Shown in pieces: positions 19,762 through 27,201 of a stretch of DNA of 64,000 nt. Both the position numbers and the translations under genes were made by a program. The stretch is from assembly GCA_030645495.1 (NCBI GenBank), contig JAUSLV010000018.1:310001-374000 (forward strand), given 5' to 3'. The notes under the pieces are model-generated. The model was not told the DNA's origin, made no database searches, and was given only the letters and a program-made list of their open reading frames with translations. Source of the stretch: Actinomycetota bacterium (GTDB taxonomy: Bacteria > Actinomycetota > Acidimicrobiia > Acidimicrobiales > Ilumatobacteraceae). Positions within the stretch are counted from its first letter, which is position 1, and the number at the start of each line of letters is the position of its first letter.

Positions 19762-20685
19762 TCAGGTGCGGCGCAGCGCGACGCGCAGACGCGCGTCGGG
19801 CTCGGGGCGGGCGCCCAACCGTTCGATCACCCACGCCGAGATACGGGTTGCATACCGCGCAGCGGCGACGGCATCGCCGCTGTCGAGATAGTGGGCCAGG
19901 AAGCCACCGGCGAACGAATCGCCCGCGCCCGTGGCATCCACGAGGTTGTTCGTGCCGGCAGGAATGCGTGTGCCGTTACCGTTCTGCCACACGAGCGCAC
20001 CATCGGCATCGAGCTTCAACATGATCAACGCACCTGGGTACAGCTCGGCGAGCGCAGCGGCGATCTCGGCGGGGTCGGTGAGGCCCCCGGTGAGCACGCT
20101 GCCCTCCTCCTTGTTCGGCAGCAAGACGTCGATGCCCAGGTCTTGCGTGACGGCGAGGAAGTGGCGCACGCCCATCTCGCCGATCATCTGGAACGACCCT
20201 GGGTCGAACGACAGGGTTGCGCCATGCTGTTGCGCCAGCAGCGCTGCTGCGCGCGCTGCCGAGCGGGGCGGATCGACGAAGAACGACCAGGCGGTGAGAT
20301 GCAGGTGACGCGAGCTGCGGATGGCCTCGCGAGGCAGTTCCTGCGGCAACAGGTAGAAGTCGGCGCCGTGGCCCGACACCATCGAGCGCTCGCCGGTGTG
20401 ATCCACGAACACCGCCACCGACCCGGTGAGGTGTGCGTCGCTCTCGACGAAGTGCGCCTCCACCTTCTCGCGCTCGAGGTCTTCCTGGGCGAGGACGCCG
20501 AAGTGGTCGCGGCCGATCTTGCCGACGAACTGCGTGGGGTAGCCGCAGCGACTGGCCCACACGGCCACGTTGGCCGCACTGCCGCCGGGCGTGAGCATCA
20601 CCTCGCCGAACGTGTCGCCGCCGCGCAGCAACTCACTATTGGTTCGGATGAGGACGTCCCAGGCGAAGTCGCCGAGGACGCACAT
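19762..20685 (-). CDS. PfkB-family carbohydrate/nucleoside kinase
   Basis: 307 aa from ATG 20685; in-frame GTGs at 20697 and 20706 are alternatives. Motif 1 is VMLTPGGSAANVAVWASRCG (about residues 29-48) and motif 2 is NNLVDATGAGDSFAGGFLA (about 245-263), with the GAGD catalytic aspartate and anion hole. An adenine-loop segment LLPNKEEG lies near 185. The family phosphorylates ribose, adenosine, fructose or related sugars; the adenosine/ribokinase branch looks closest, but substrate is uncertain. Confidence 0.88.
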   Translation of the reverse strand: MCVLGDFAWDVLIRTNSELLRGGDTFGEVMLTPGGSAANVAVWASRCGYPTQFVGKIGRDHFGVLAQEDLEREKVEAHFVESDAHLTGSVAVFVDHTGERSMVSGHGADFYLLPQELPREAIRSSRHLHLTAWSFFVDPPRSAARAAALLAQQHGATLSFDPGSFQMIGEMGVRHFLAVTQDLGIDVLLPNKEEGSVLTGGLTDPAEIAAALAELYPGALIMLKLDADGALVWQNGNGTRIPAGTNNLVDATGAGDSFAGGFLAHYLDSGDAVAAARYATRISAWVIERLGARPEPDARLRVALRRT

Positions 20686-20813
20686 GGGTGCCGGCACGGC
20701 GGGCACGGTAACAGCTGTGCGAGCGCCTGCCACAGGGCGACGTTGGTGGGGGAGCGACTGGCCGGTGCCGAGGCGTTCGGTGAGGCGGTCGGTGAGACCC
20801 AGTTCGATCGGTG

Positions 20814-21455
20814 CTATTTCGAGGTGGACTTCGACACCGATGCCGTCGCGGCCACCAGGCCCAACCCGATGAACACCGAACCGGCCACCCAGCGGCGGAT
20901 GAACGGCAGCGTGCGGCCGCGCAGCAGGACGTGGCGCAGCGTGCTGGCGATCAGCGAATACGTGCCGTCGGTGCAGAACCCGATCAACACGAACACCAGA
21001 CCGAGCACCAGCGCCTGCATGCCGGGCCGCCCCGAGTCGGCGTCGATGAACTGCGGCAGGAACGACAGGAAGAACAGCGCCACCTTCGGGTTGAGGATGT
21101 TCACCACGATGCCCTGCGTGAACGCCCGCTTCGGCGAGACGCCCGGTTGGTCGGGGTCGATCTCCGCGGGGGCGGTCATCAGCGTGCGCACGCCCACCCA
21201 CACGAGGTAGCCGGCGCCCAACCACTTCACCGTGTTGAACGCTGCAGCGGAGGTGGCCAGCACAGCCGACAATCCCACCGCGGCGGCCAAGGCGTGCACG
21301 AGGTTGCCCAGCGACAGGCCGGCAACTGCGGCGAAACCGGCCTCGCGACCATCGCTCACGCTGCGGTTGACGATGTACAACACCGCCGGGCCGGGGATCA
21401 GCAGCAGAACGATCGAGGCCGCGGCGAACGCGGCGATGGCAGACGGGCTGGGCAT
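20814..21455 (-). CDS. LysE/RhtB-family amino acid exporter
   Basis: 213 aa with about six membrane helices. The N-terminus IAAFAAASIVLLLIPGPAVL carries the family motif (PGP), followed by GREAGFAAVAGLSLGNLVHA and FTQGIVVNILNPKVALFFLSFLPQF (about 110-135), both strong LysE-family signatures. It probably exports an amino acid or a derivative such as homoserine lactone. Upstream of the kinase on the same strand with about a 130 bp gap. Confidence 0.9.
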   Translation of the reverse strand: MPSPSAIAAFAAASIVLLLIPGPAVLYIVNRSVSDGREAGFAAVAGLSLGNLVHALAAAVGLSAVLATSAAAFNTVKWLGAGYLVWVGVRTLMTAPAEIDPDQPGVSPKRAFTQGIVVNILNPKVALFFLSFLPQFIDADSGRPGMQALVLGLVFVLIGFCTDGTYSLIASTLRHVLLRGRTLPFIRRWVAGSVFIGLGLVAATASVSKSTSK

Positions 21456-21527
21456 GGCGACGACGCTATTCGGTGAGCGCTCGGCGTCGGTGGTCGATTG
21501 CGCCGGGTGCTGTACGGCCTGGGGCGA

Positions 21528-21815
21528 TCACTCGTCGGGACGGTCGTTCAGCCCGTCGTTGAACATCTTGTACATGTCGTACACCGACTTGCAGGCCTCG
21601 CACAGCGGCAACTGCTTCGGGTCGCGCGAGGGCACCCACACATGGCCGCAGAGCGCTTCGAGCGGGGTGCCGTAGATGCGCGCCTCCAACACCTTGGCGG
21701 CCGCGCTCTCGCCGGGTTCGGTCTTCACGATGTGCGCCGCCGCCGGCTCACCGGTCTGGAGCACGTGCTCGGTCTCGGGGATCGTCTCGACGGTCATCGG
21801 TGCCAGCTTCGTCAC
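21528..21815 (-). CDS. DUF3039-family small protein
   Basis: 95 aa from GTG 21815 (ATG 21797 gives 89 aa). The C-terminal half ALCGHVWVPSRDPKQLPLCEACKSVYDMYK is the DUF3039 pattern, with four possible metal ligands (Cys, Cys, Cys plus His). The family is nearly confined to actinobacteria and is of unknown function. It is divergent from the FmdB-type gene at 21876. Confidence 0.8.
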   Translation of the reverse strand: MTKLAPMTVETIPETEHVLQTGEPAAAHIVKTEPGESAAAKVLEARIYGTPLEALCGHVWVPSRDPKQLPLCEACKSVYDMYKMFNDGLNDRPDE

Positions 21816-21875
21816 CGCCCCAGTCAACCACAGCCGACACGATCGATCGCTGCGCACGGCGCTAACGTCTGTCAC

Positions 21876-22100
21876 ATGCCGCTCTACGAGTTCCGCTGCC
21901 GAACCTGCGACGAAGTGTTCGAAGAGCGTCGCCCGATGAGCCAGGCCTCCGAGCCCGCCACCTGCCCGCAGGGGCACGACGGTGCGGTGCGTCTGTTATC
22001 GGTGTTCGCCAGCGTGGGTGCCTCGGGTGGCGCTCCCAGCAGCGCCCCTGCACCTCGCCCCGCCGGTGGCTGCGGTGGCGCCTGCGCCTGCGCCCACTGA
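21876..22100 (+). CDS. FmdB-family zinc-ribbon protein
   Basis: 74 aa. MPLYEFRCRTCDEVFEERRPM followed by ATCPQGHDGAVRLLSVFA is the FmdB zinc-ribbon, with C8, C11 and a CPxGH second site (His may replace the fourth Cys). The tail is Gly/Cys-rich (GGCGGACACAH), typical of these proteins. They are proposed regulatory or metal-handling proteins; role not established. Confidence 0.85.
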   Translation: MPLYEFRCRTCDEVFEERRPMSQASEPATCPQGHDGAVRLLSVFASVGASGGAPSSAPAPRPAGGCGGACACAH

Positions 22101-22130
22101 GGGCCGTGGCGCTCCCCGTGCCGGCCAGCC

Positions 22131-22973
22131 TCAGTCGTCGAGCTGCAGGCCGCTGACCGTTTCCACCGCTGCCTTCGGGAACCCCTCCGGGGCCTTGTTG
22201 CGTTCGAGCGCGAAGAAGATGACGGTGACGAACGCGGCGCAGATCGCCTGGGCGGTGATACCCGCAGGCATCAGTACCAGCCAGTTGACGAGGCGCCCGG
22301 CGACCGAGAAGCGGGTGCCGTCGGCATCGGGGCGGTAGAGATCGAGCGCGTCGGGGATCGCGCCGAGGATCGACGTGATGCCGTTCACGATCCAGACGCC
22401 CGACCACGCGAGCAGGTCGGCTCCGAACGTGGAACGCAGTGCGCGATAGGTGCCGCGGAAGGCGTGCAGCAGGCCCGTGTCGTAGACCGCCGCTGCCGGG
22501 ATCGCGTACGACAGCACGTAGCTGAACCCGAACGCCACCGCGAGGCGCACGATCGAGCCGCCGGACGAAAGGCTGGCGGCTCGGTCCGACCACGCGAGGA
22601 ACGCGGCGCACAGGGCGAAGCCGGGAAGGCGCCGGGCGAGGCGGCCGAGCAGGCGGCGGATGTGCGTGTGCGCGGTGCCCGAGAACGAGGCGTACAGCCA
22701 CGTGGCCACCAAGAACTGCAGCGCCATCACCACGAGGAAGCGAATGCCCACCACGACGCTGTGCGCGACCGATCGGGCGTCGCCGATGCCCCCGGGGCCC
22801 AATTGCCGCCATGCCATCAACGACAGCACCGTCAGCGCGACGGTGCTGCCCACCATGCGCAGCAGGAACCGGCTGCTCCACAGCGCCGCGATGGAGTAGC
22901 GCACCACCGTGATGCTGTCGCGCAGCACCGCTCGCTTGCGGGTGAGGACGTGACGAACGGTGGTGGGGCTCAC
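22131..22973 (-). CDS. Six-helix integral membrane protein, function unknown
   Basis: 280 aa from GTG 22973, which overlaps the stop of the HD-protein gene by 4 bp (GTGA), implying coupled translation. After a basic N-terminus (VLTRKRAVLRDSI) there are about six hydrophobic segments, including LFLVVMALQFLVATWLY-like and AGITAQAICAAFVTVIFFALER. The tail is charged and acidic (ETVSGLQLDD). No catalytic motif was recognised. Its partner is the phosphohydrolase just upstream. Confidence 0.7.
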   Translation of the reverse strand: MSPTTVRHVLTRKRAVLRDSITVVRYSIAALWSSRFLLRMVGSTVALTVLSLMAWRQLGPGGIGDARSVAHSVVVGIRFLVVMALQFLVATWLYASFSGTAHTHIRRLLGRLARRLPGFALCAAFLAWSDRAASLSSGGSIVRLAVAFGFSYVLSYAIPAAAVYDTGLLHAFRGTYRALRSTFGADLLAWSGVWIVNGITSILGAIPDALDLYRPDADGTRFSVAGRLVNWLVLMPAGITAQAICAAFVTVIFFALERNKAPEGFPKAAVETVSGLQLDD

Positions 22974-23644
22974 GAGTGCGAGAGGGTAGCGAGTTCGGCG
23001 GCCAGGTTCGCTCGAGCCCGCGCCTCGACGCCGGCACGCATGTGCGGCGTGGCGTAGATCGTGCGCCGGTCGAGGAGTGATTGCAGCACCGTTGCCCGAC
23101 CCTGCCGCCACAGGTGGTCGGGCACATGGTGGTACTCGTGGCGGACACCGTTCACGTACGCCGCGTACGCAGCCGGTTCGGCACCCAGGATTGCCAGGTC
23201 GGCATCCACCAGCACCGCTGTGTCGGCGTCGGGTTGTTCGGCGTGGGTGCCGTCGCTGTGCGCGGTGTCGTGGGCGGTGGCGAGCACGAGTCGCTCGATA
23301 CGGTCGGCACGTTCGTCGGACCAACCGAACGCCGCAGCACAGGCACCGGCGAGGCTGGCGCTGGCGATCTCGTTGGCCGCCGGCTGTGTGGCCGCCGGGT
23401 TGTAGACCGCGTCGTGGTAGAGGGCGGCCAACTGCACCGCGGCGAGGTCGTGGGGCACGTCGCCGGCTGCCCCTGTTGCGGCGATCTCGGCAACGTGGCG
23501 CAGCACCCACATCACGTGCTCGGCGGTGTGGTAGCGCCGGTGCGGTTCGCGGTAGCGACCCAAGAGTCGTTCGAGGGCATCGGTGTGCCCGCCGCCGCTG
23601 AGGTGGCGCCATGCGTCGCGCAGTTCCACCTCGTGCACAGCCAT
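22970..23644 (-). CDS. HD-type metal-dependent phosphohydrolase (COG4339-like)
   Basis: 224 aa. RYHTAEHVMWVLRHV (about 37-51), LAALYHDAVYNP (about 72-83), and LATAHDTAHS with DADLAILG (about 120-150) reproduce the H...HD...D ligand set of the predicted HD-superfamily phosphohydrolase group. The C-terminal YHHVPDHLWRQGRATVLQSLL segment is also typical. Substrate unknown. First gene of a two-gene operon with the membrane protein. Confidence 0.82.
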   Translation of the reverse strand: MAVHEVELRDAWRHLSGGGHTDALERLLGRYREPHRRYHTAEHVMWVLRHVAEIAATGAAGDVPHDLAAVQLAALYHDAVYNPAATQPAANEIASASLAGACAAAFGWSDERADRIERLVLATAHDTAHSDGTHAEQPDADTAVLVDADLAILGAEPAAYAAYVNGVRHEYHHVPDHLWRQGRATVLQSLLDRRTIYATPHMRAGVEARARANLAAELATLSHS

Positions 23645-23663
23645 GGTGTGATCGTATGTGGCG

Positions 23664-23939
23664 ATGGCCGTGTTGATCGATGAACCGCGCTGGTGGTTCC
23701 AGGGACGGCACTGGAGCCACTTGGTGAGCGACGCGACCCTGGAAGAGCTGCATGCCTTCGCCGAGGCCGCGGGCATACCGAGGCGCGGGTTCCACGACGA
23801 CCACTACGACGTGCCCGAGGAGTACTACGACCGCATCGTGCAACAGGGTGCAGTGCCGACCCCCAGTCGCGAGCTGGTGCGCCGGCTGAAGGCGGCCGGG
23901 CTGCGCCGCGCACCTGCATCGCGGCGGCGCACGAGCTGA
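23664..23939 (+). CDS. DUF4031-family small protein
   Basis: 91 aa from ATG 23664 (GTG 23658 possible). VLIDEPRWWFQGRHWSHLVSD, then LEELHAFAEAAGIPRRGFH and HYDVPEEYYDRIV, match the DUF4031 pattern seen in many actinobacteria. Conserved His and Asp residues suggest an enzyme or metal-binding protein, but no function is known. Divergent from the HD gene with a gap of 19 bp. Confidence 0.8.
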   Translation: MAVLIDEPRWWFQGRHWSHLVSDATLEELHAFAEAAGIPRRGFHDDHYDVPEEYYDRIVQQGAVPTPSRELVRRLKAAGLRRAPASRRRTS

Positions 23940-23962
23940 GTGGAGGCGCCGGCGGGCGCAGC

Positions 23963-24427
23963 TCACCCCGGCGACCCGGTGCGCAGCGAACCCCACCGCT
24001 CGGGTTCGCCGAACAGGTCGCGCGGGCAGCACACATACCCGTCGGCGATGACGAACCACTCGAGCAAGCGCAACCCTCTGGCCTGCACGAGCTCGCTGGC
24101 TTCGAGCCAGCGATCGACGTCGCCCGGCAGCACGCCGCCACCAGGCCGCACGGTGGCGAGCACCAACGCCGCTACCCGTGGCACGTGCTCGGCAGCGCGA
24201 GCGATGCACTCGGCCACGGCGAGCACCGAGTCGGGCTGCACCGTGCCCGACACGAGCGTGATGACGCCACCCGTGCCCTGCGCATCGAGCACGAAGGCCA
24301 GCGTCTCGGGCTCGAGCGGCTGTGTGATGGCCAGGCGCACCACGCGGAGCGCATCGGCGGCGCACCGCACTGGTGCCGGCGGCGGCAACGAATCGGAAGA
24401 ACTCGGATCGGGCTCGAACAGTGGCAT
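23963..24427 (-). CDS. Conserved protein of unknown function
   Basis: 154 aa from ATG 24427, behind a good Shine-Dalgarno (GGAGG). After a Pro/Ser-rich leader, residues 22-150 form one compact alpha/beta domain with LAFVLDAQGTGGVITLVSGT and LLEWFVIADGYVCCPRDLFGEP. It gives a general impression of a RadC/JAB-like or nucleotide-binding fold without the metal ligands. Not recognised. Convergent with the DUF4031 gene. Confidence 0.55.
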   Translation of the reverse strand: MPLFEPDPSSSDSLPPPAPVRCAADALRVVRLAITQPLEPETLAFVLDAQGTGGVITLVSGTVQPDSVLAVAECIARAAEHVPRVAALVLATVRPGGGVLPGDVDRWLEASELVQARGLRLLEWFVIADGYVCCPRDLFGEPERWGSLRTGSPG

Positions 24428-24622
24428 GGTGCGACCTCCGTGACGACGCTGGCGGGCAGCGTGGCAGTGCGACGGGGGAAGCCGTACTGGGCACGGTAGG
24501 GGAGGGGTGTTGCGCGGTTTCGTGGACCGCACGGCCCTCTACCTCAGAGCCCGATCAGTGGCTGAATCACGCCGATGGCTCACTTCACGGTGGACCCCCG
24601 AAACCCACCACACCGCGGGACT

Positions 24623-24658
24623 CAGACCGGTTCAGTCCATCGCGAATCAGCCGGTCTG
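24623..24658. repeat. Inverted repeat in the leader of the HTH-GAF gene
   Basis: CAGACCGG (24623-24630) and CCGGTCTG (24651-24658) are perfect inverted arms 20 nt apart, centred 77 bp before the TTG start at 24718. The 290 bp stretch 24428-24717 holds no gene; this is its only clear structure. It could be an operator or the base of an RNA hairpin. Confidence 0.4.
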
Positions 24659-24717
24659 GGTCTGCCTAAGATGCGGGCAGCGTCGGGCAGGACGGAGCGA
24701 CGTATGGAGGAGCGCCC

Positions 24718-25959
24718 TTGAACCTGAAATCGGCAGCTCGGCAGCTCGGTGTACACTACCAGACGGCCTACCGGTACGTACGCTCGGGCGACCTCGTTGC
24801 GGTGCGCGTCGGGGCGAGCTACGAAGTATCCGAGGCGGCCGTTGCGATGCTCCGCGATCGTCTTGCAGGTCACAGTGCCATGCTCAAGAACGTCGAGCCG
24901 TCTGAGTCTTCTCTCCCGGCCTCGATCCAGGGCGAGATCACCACGCTGACGGAGGCGTGCACGCTGACGGCCCAGCCGGTGTTCGACCTGGCGACACGCT
25001 GGCTGGCGACCGACCTCGGCGACATGGCGGCGCTCCACCTGTTGAGCGAGGACGGCATGTGGCTGCAGGCGGTTGCTTCCTACGACCGTGACCCTTCGCG
25101 GCGGGCGATCATCGAAGCATTCAACAGGTCCGTGATGCTCAGCGTCGCTGACTCGGTCGGCCTCGCGAAGGTGCTCGTCGGTCGCACCGACACATGCCAC
25201 CATGTGAAATTCGACGATGCCATGCGATTTCTTCCCACGCGTTTCAGGCAGCACGCTGATCGTCTGCTGGTGCAGTCCTACATCTCGACACCCGTGAAGA
25301 ACGAACAAGGTCTGGTGATCGGGATGCTGACGGTGGCGCGCTTCATCGGCGAACGCCCGTACCCGGCGACAGCAGTCACGTTGGTGGAGGAGTTGGCGCA
25401 CGGGGTGTCGCTCGCGATTTCGAGAGTCGAGAGGTTCAGCGCAGCGTGGCTGGCGCGCGACACGCTCTTCGAGAGTCTCGAAGGTCTGTTCCGCACCCAA
25501 CCGTCACTTGAGATCGCTCAGGTCAGCGACGTCGTGCTCGATCTGCTCGACCAAGATCTGGCAGAGGCAGTGTTCGACCCTCAGCAACAGCTCGTGGCTG
25601 CCAACGAAGAGTTCCTCTCCAGGTTCGGTCTCTCGCTCAGCGAACCTGACCGGCTCCGCATCGGTGCTGGCATCGTCAGCGTGTGCCCGGCGGTCGATGT
25701 CGACACGTTGTGGTCCCGGCTGTTGTCTGGCATGAGCGACTTCCTCAGCACGGATTCCTCCCGTTGCATCGTCGACCAACCCAACGGTCTGAGCATCCAC
25801 TGGGCCGTGGTTCGCCGGCCCGATGGCAGCCCAGCCGCGATCGTTGCCGCATGCGAATCTGGCCGATCGGCTGCCGACCGAGCCATCGAATCGGATGAGG
25901 CGCCCATGCCGTGTTGGGGGTTGTGCCCGGACAGGGCGCACATCAGGGCTGGAGGCTGA
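24718..25959 (+). CDS. HTH (excisionase/BldC-like)-GAF regulator
   Basis: 413 aa from a TTG start, chosen because GGAGG sits 7 bp upstream and the first residues begin the HTH. Residues 1-50 (SAARQLGVHYQTAYRYVRSG, then VAVRVGASYEVSEA) form a MerR/excisionase-type helix-turn-helix. Residues 60-235 look like a GAF sensor (CTLTAQPVFDLATRWLATD, SYISTPVKNEQGLVIGMLTVA). Residues 250-395 resemble a PAS domain (DPQQQLVAANEEFLSRFGL). First gene of a signalling set with the B12 and GGDEF-EAL proteins. Third-position base use is visibly less GC-biased than in the housekeeping neighbours, which hints at transfer. Confidence 0.75.
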   Translation: MNLKSAARQLGVHYQTAYRYVRSGDLVAVRVGASYEVSEAAVAMLRDRLAGHSAMLKNVEPSESSLPASIQGEITTLTEACTLTAQPVFDLATRWLATDLGDMAALHLLSEDGMWLQAVASYDRDPSRRAIIEAFNRSVMLSVADSVGLAKVLVGRTDTCHHVKFDDAMRFLPTRFRQHADRLLVQSYISTPVKNEQGLVIGMLTVARFIGERPYPATAVTLVEELAHGVSLAISRVERFSAAWLARDTLFESLEGLFRTQPSLEIAQVSDVVLDLLDQDLAEAVFDPQQQLVAANEEFLSRFGLSLSEPDRLRIGAGIVSVCPAVDVDTLWSRLLSGMSDFLSTDSSRCIVDQPNGLSIHWAVVRRPDGSPAAIVAACESGRSAADRAIESDEAPMPCWGLCPDRAHIRAGG

Positions 25960-26068
25960 ACCACAGGGCGATGTGAATACTGCCCGAAATTGTCCGCTAC
26001 TGTGGGCATGTGCTGATGCCCGTGTACGGCCACATCACCGACCAAGTCCACCGATGGGCAGGATTGAG

Positions 26069-27091
26069 ATGAACGAGCCCTCGTCCGCGTTCCGCCGCCT
26101 TCGCGCTGTCGTCACCCCCGCGTCCGTCCGTCGTGCTCGGGTTCTTGCGCTGTCGGGCGATCATGACCAGTTACTGGCCCTCACCCGTGACAGGCTCAAG
26201 TACGGCTTACCGCCCGTGGACGTGCTGGTCGCGCTGTTCTGCCCGGCATTGAGGGAGATCGGCGAGATGTGGCACGCGAATCAGATCGACCCGAGCCAAG
26301 AGGCAACGGCAAGTCTGGCCTGCGACTATGTGCTCGACCAGGTTTGGCCTTCCCGACCGAGTGCAGACCCCCGACGAGGTACCCTGCTCGTCGCCGCACC
26401 GCTCGGTGAGCAGCACTCGTTTGCCGCCCGCCTGGCCTGTCTGGGACTGTGGACCGAGGGATGGTTGGTGCTCGACCTCGGCACCGACGTCTCCGTGAGT
26501 GATGTCGAGGCTGCTCTAGCATCGACACCGAATCTGAACGGGGTGCTCCTGCACGCAGCCCAGACGTCGTGCCTTCCAGCTGCGTCGGCGATGATCGACG
26601 CGGTGTGGCGTCACCGCATCGGGGTCACCGTCGGTGGCCGAGGATTCGGTGTTCAGGGCTGCCTTGGCCTTGCCATCGGGGCCTCGGCTTGGGCGGCTGC
26701 GCCGGGGAGGGAAGCTTCGATCATGATGGAGAGGGCACCAGTTGAGGGCACGTTTCCTCACGCACCAGCACGAGCAGCCTGTGCCGAGGTGGCGAGCCGA
26801 ACCGGCGCAATGGTTGCAAGCCGCGAACCAGTCGATGACGTCACCCTCCCCGACCTCGCGAGCAGTTCCCTCCACCCGACCCGGTTCCTCGCTGGCGAAC
26901 TCGCTGCTGCTGTGCTGACCGAGGCACCAGATGTCCTTGCCGACGCCGTCCGGTGGTACCGCGAGTTCCTCGTGGCCCGCAACGTGAGCACAGCCTCGTT
27001 GGGGGCCGCCCTCGGTGGCCTCACCAGTGGGTTGGCCGACGTCGCGGAGTGCGCTGGGCCGCTGGCGGCCGCCCAGGCGGTCTTGGCCTGA
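26069..27091 (+). CDS. Cobalamin-binding sensor-like protein (B12-binding domains plus unknown C-terminal domain)
   Basis: 340 aa from ATG 26069 (ATG 26054 possible). Residues 20-100 are a helical B12-cap domain ending IGEMWHANQIDPSQEATAS. The CarH-type capping motif Wx9EH appears as Wx9EA. Residues 105-205 are a Rossmann B12 domain with PLGEQHSFAARL, whose His would be the lower cobalt ligand (ExH form as in CarH), and GWLVLDLGTDVSV. The last 120 residues are a helical domain not recognised. No MerR-type HTH is attached; DNA binding could come from the upstream HTH-GAF protein. A role in light or cobalamin sensing upstream of c-di-GMP signalling is inferred. Confidence 0.72.
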   Translation: MNEPSSAFRRLRAVVTPASVRRARVLALSGDHDQLLALTRDRLKYGLPPVDVLVALFCPALREIGEMWHANQIDPSQEATASLACDYVLDQVWPSRPSADPRRGTLLVAAPLGEQHSFAARLACLGLWTEGWLVLDLGTDVSVSDVEAALASTPNLNGVLLHAAQTSCLPAASAMIDAVWRHRIGVTVGGRGFGVQGCLGLAIGASAWAAAPGREASIMMERAPVEGTFPHAPARAACAEVASRTGAMVASREPVDDVTLPDLASSSLHPTRFLAGELAAAVLTEAPDVLADAVRWYREFLVARNVSTASLGAALGGLTSGLADVAECAGPLAAAQAVLA

Positions 27092-27201
27092 AATCCGAGC
27101 GAATCGACTGCGGCGTACCACCGAAGGTGGCGGCCATTCGGGGTCAGACCACAATGGCGCTAAATCTGTGAGAGAGCAGCCACTCTTCTGGCACCTCGGA
27201 A

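Noticed and set aside
24428-24717. Riboswitch or small RNA in the 290 bp gap
   Set aside because: Only one 8 bp inverted repeat was found; no known riboswitch core (for example a B12 box) was seen.
26069-27091. Small subunit of the acyl-CoA mutase
   Set aside because: Size, the helical cap domain and the ExH rather than DxH ligand motif fit sensor or CarH-like proteins, and it lies 22 kb away from the mutase among signalling genes.
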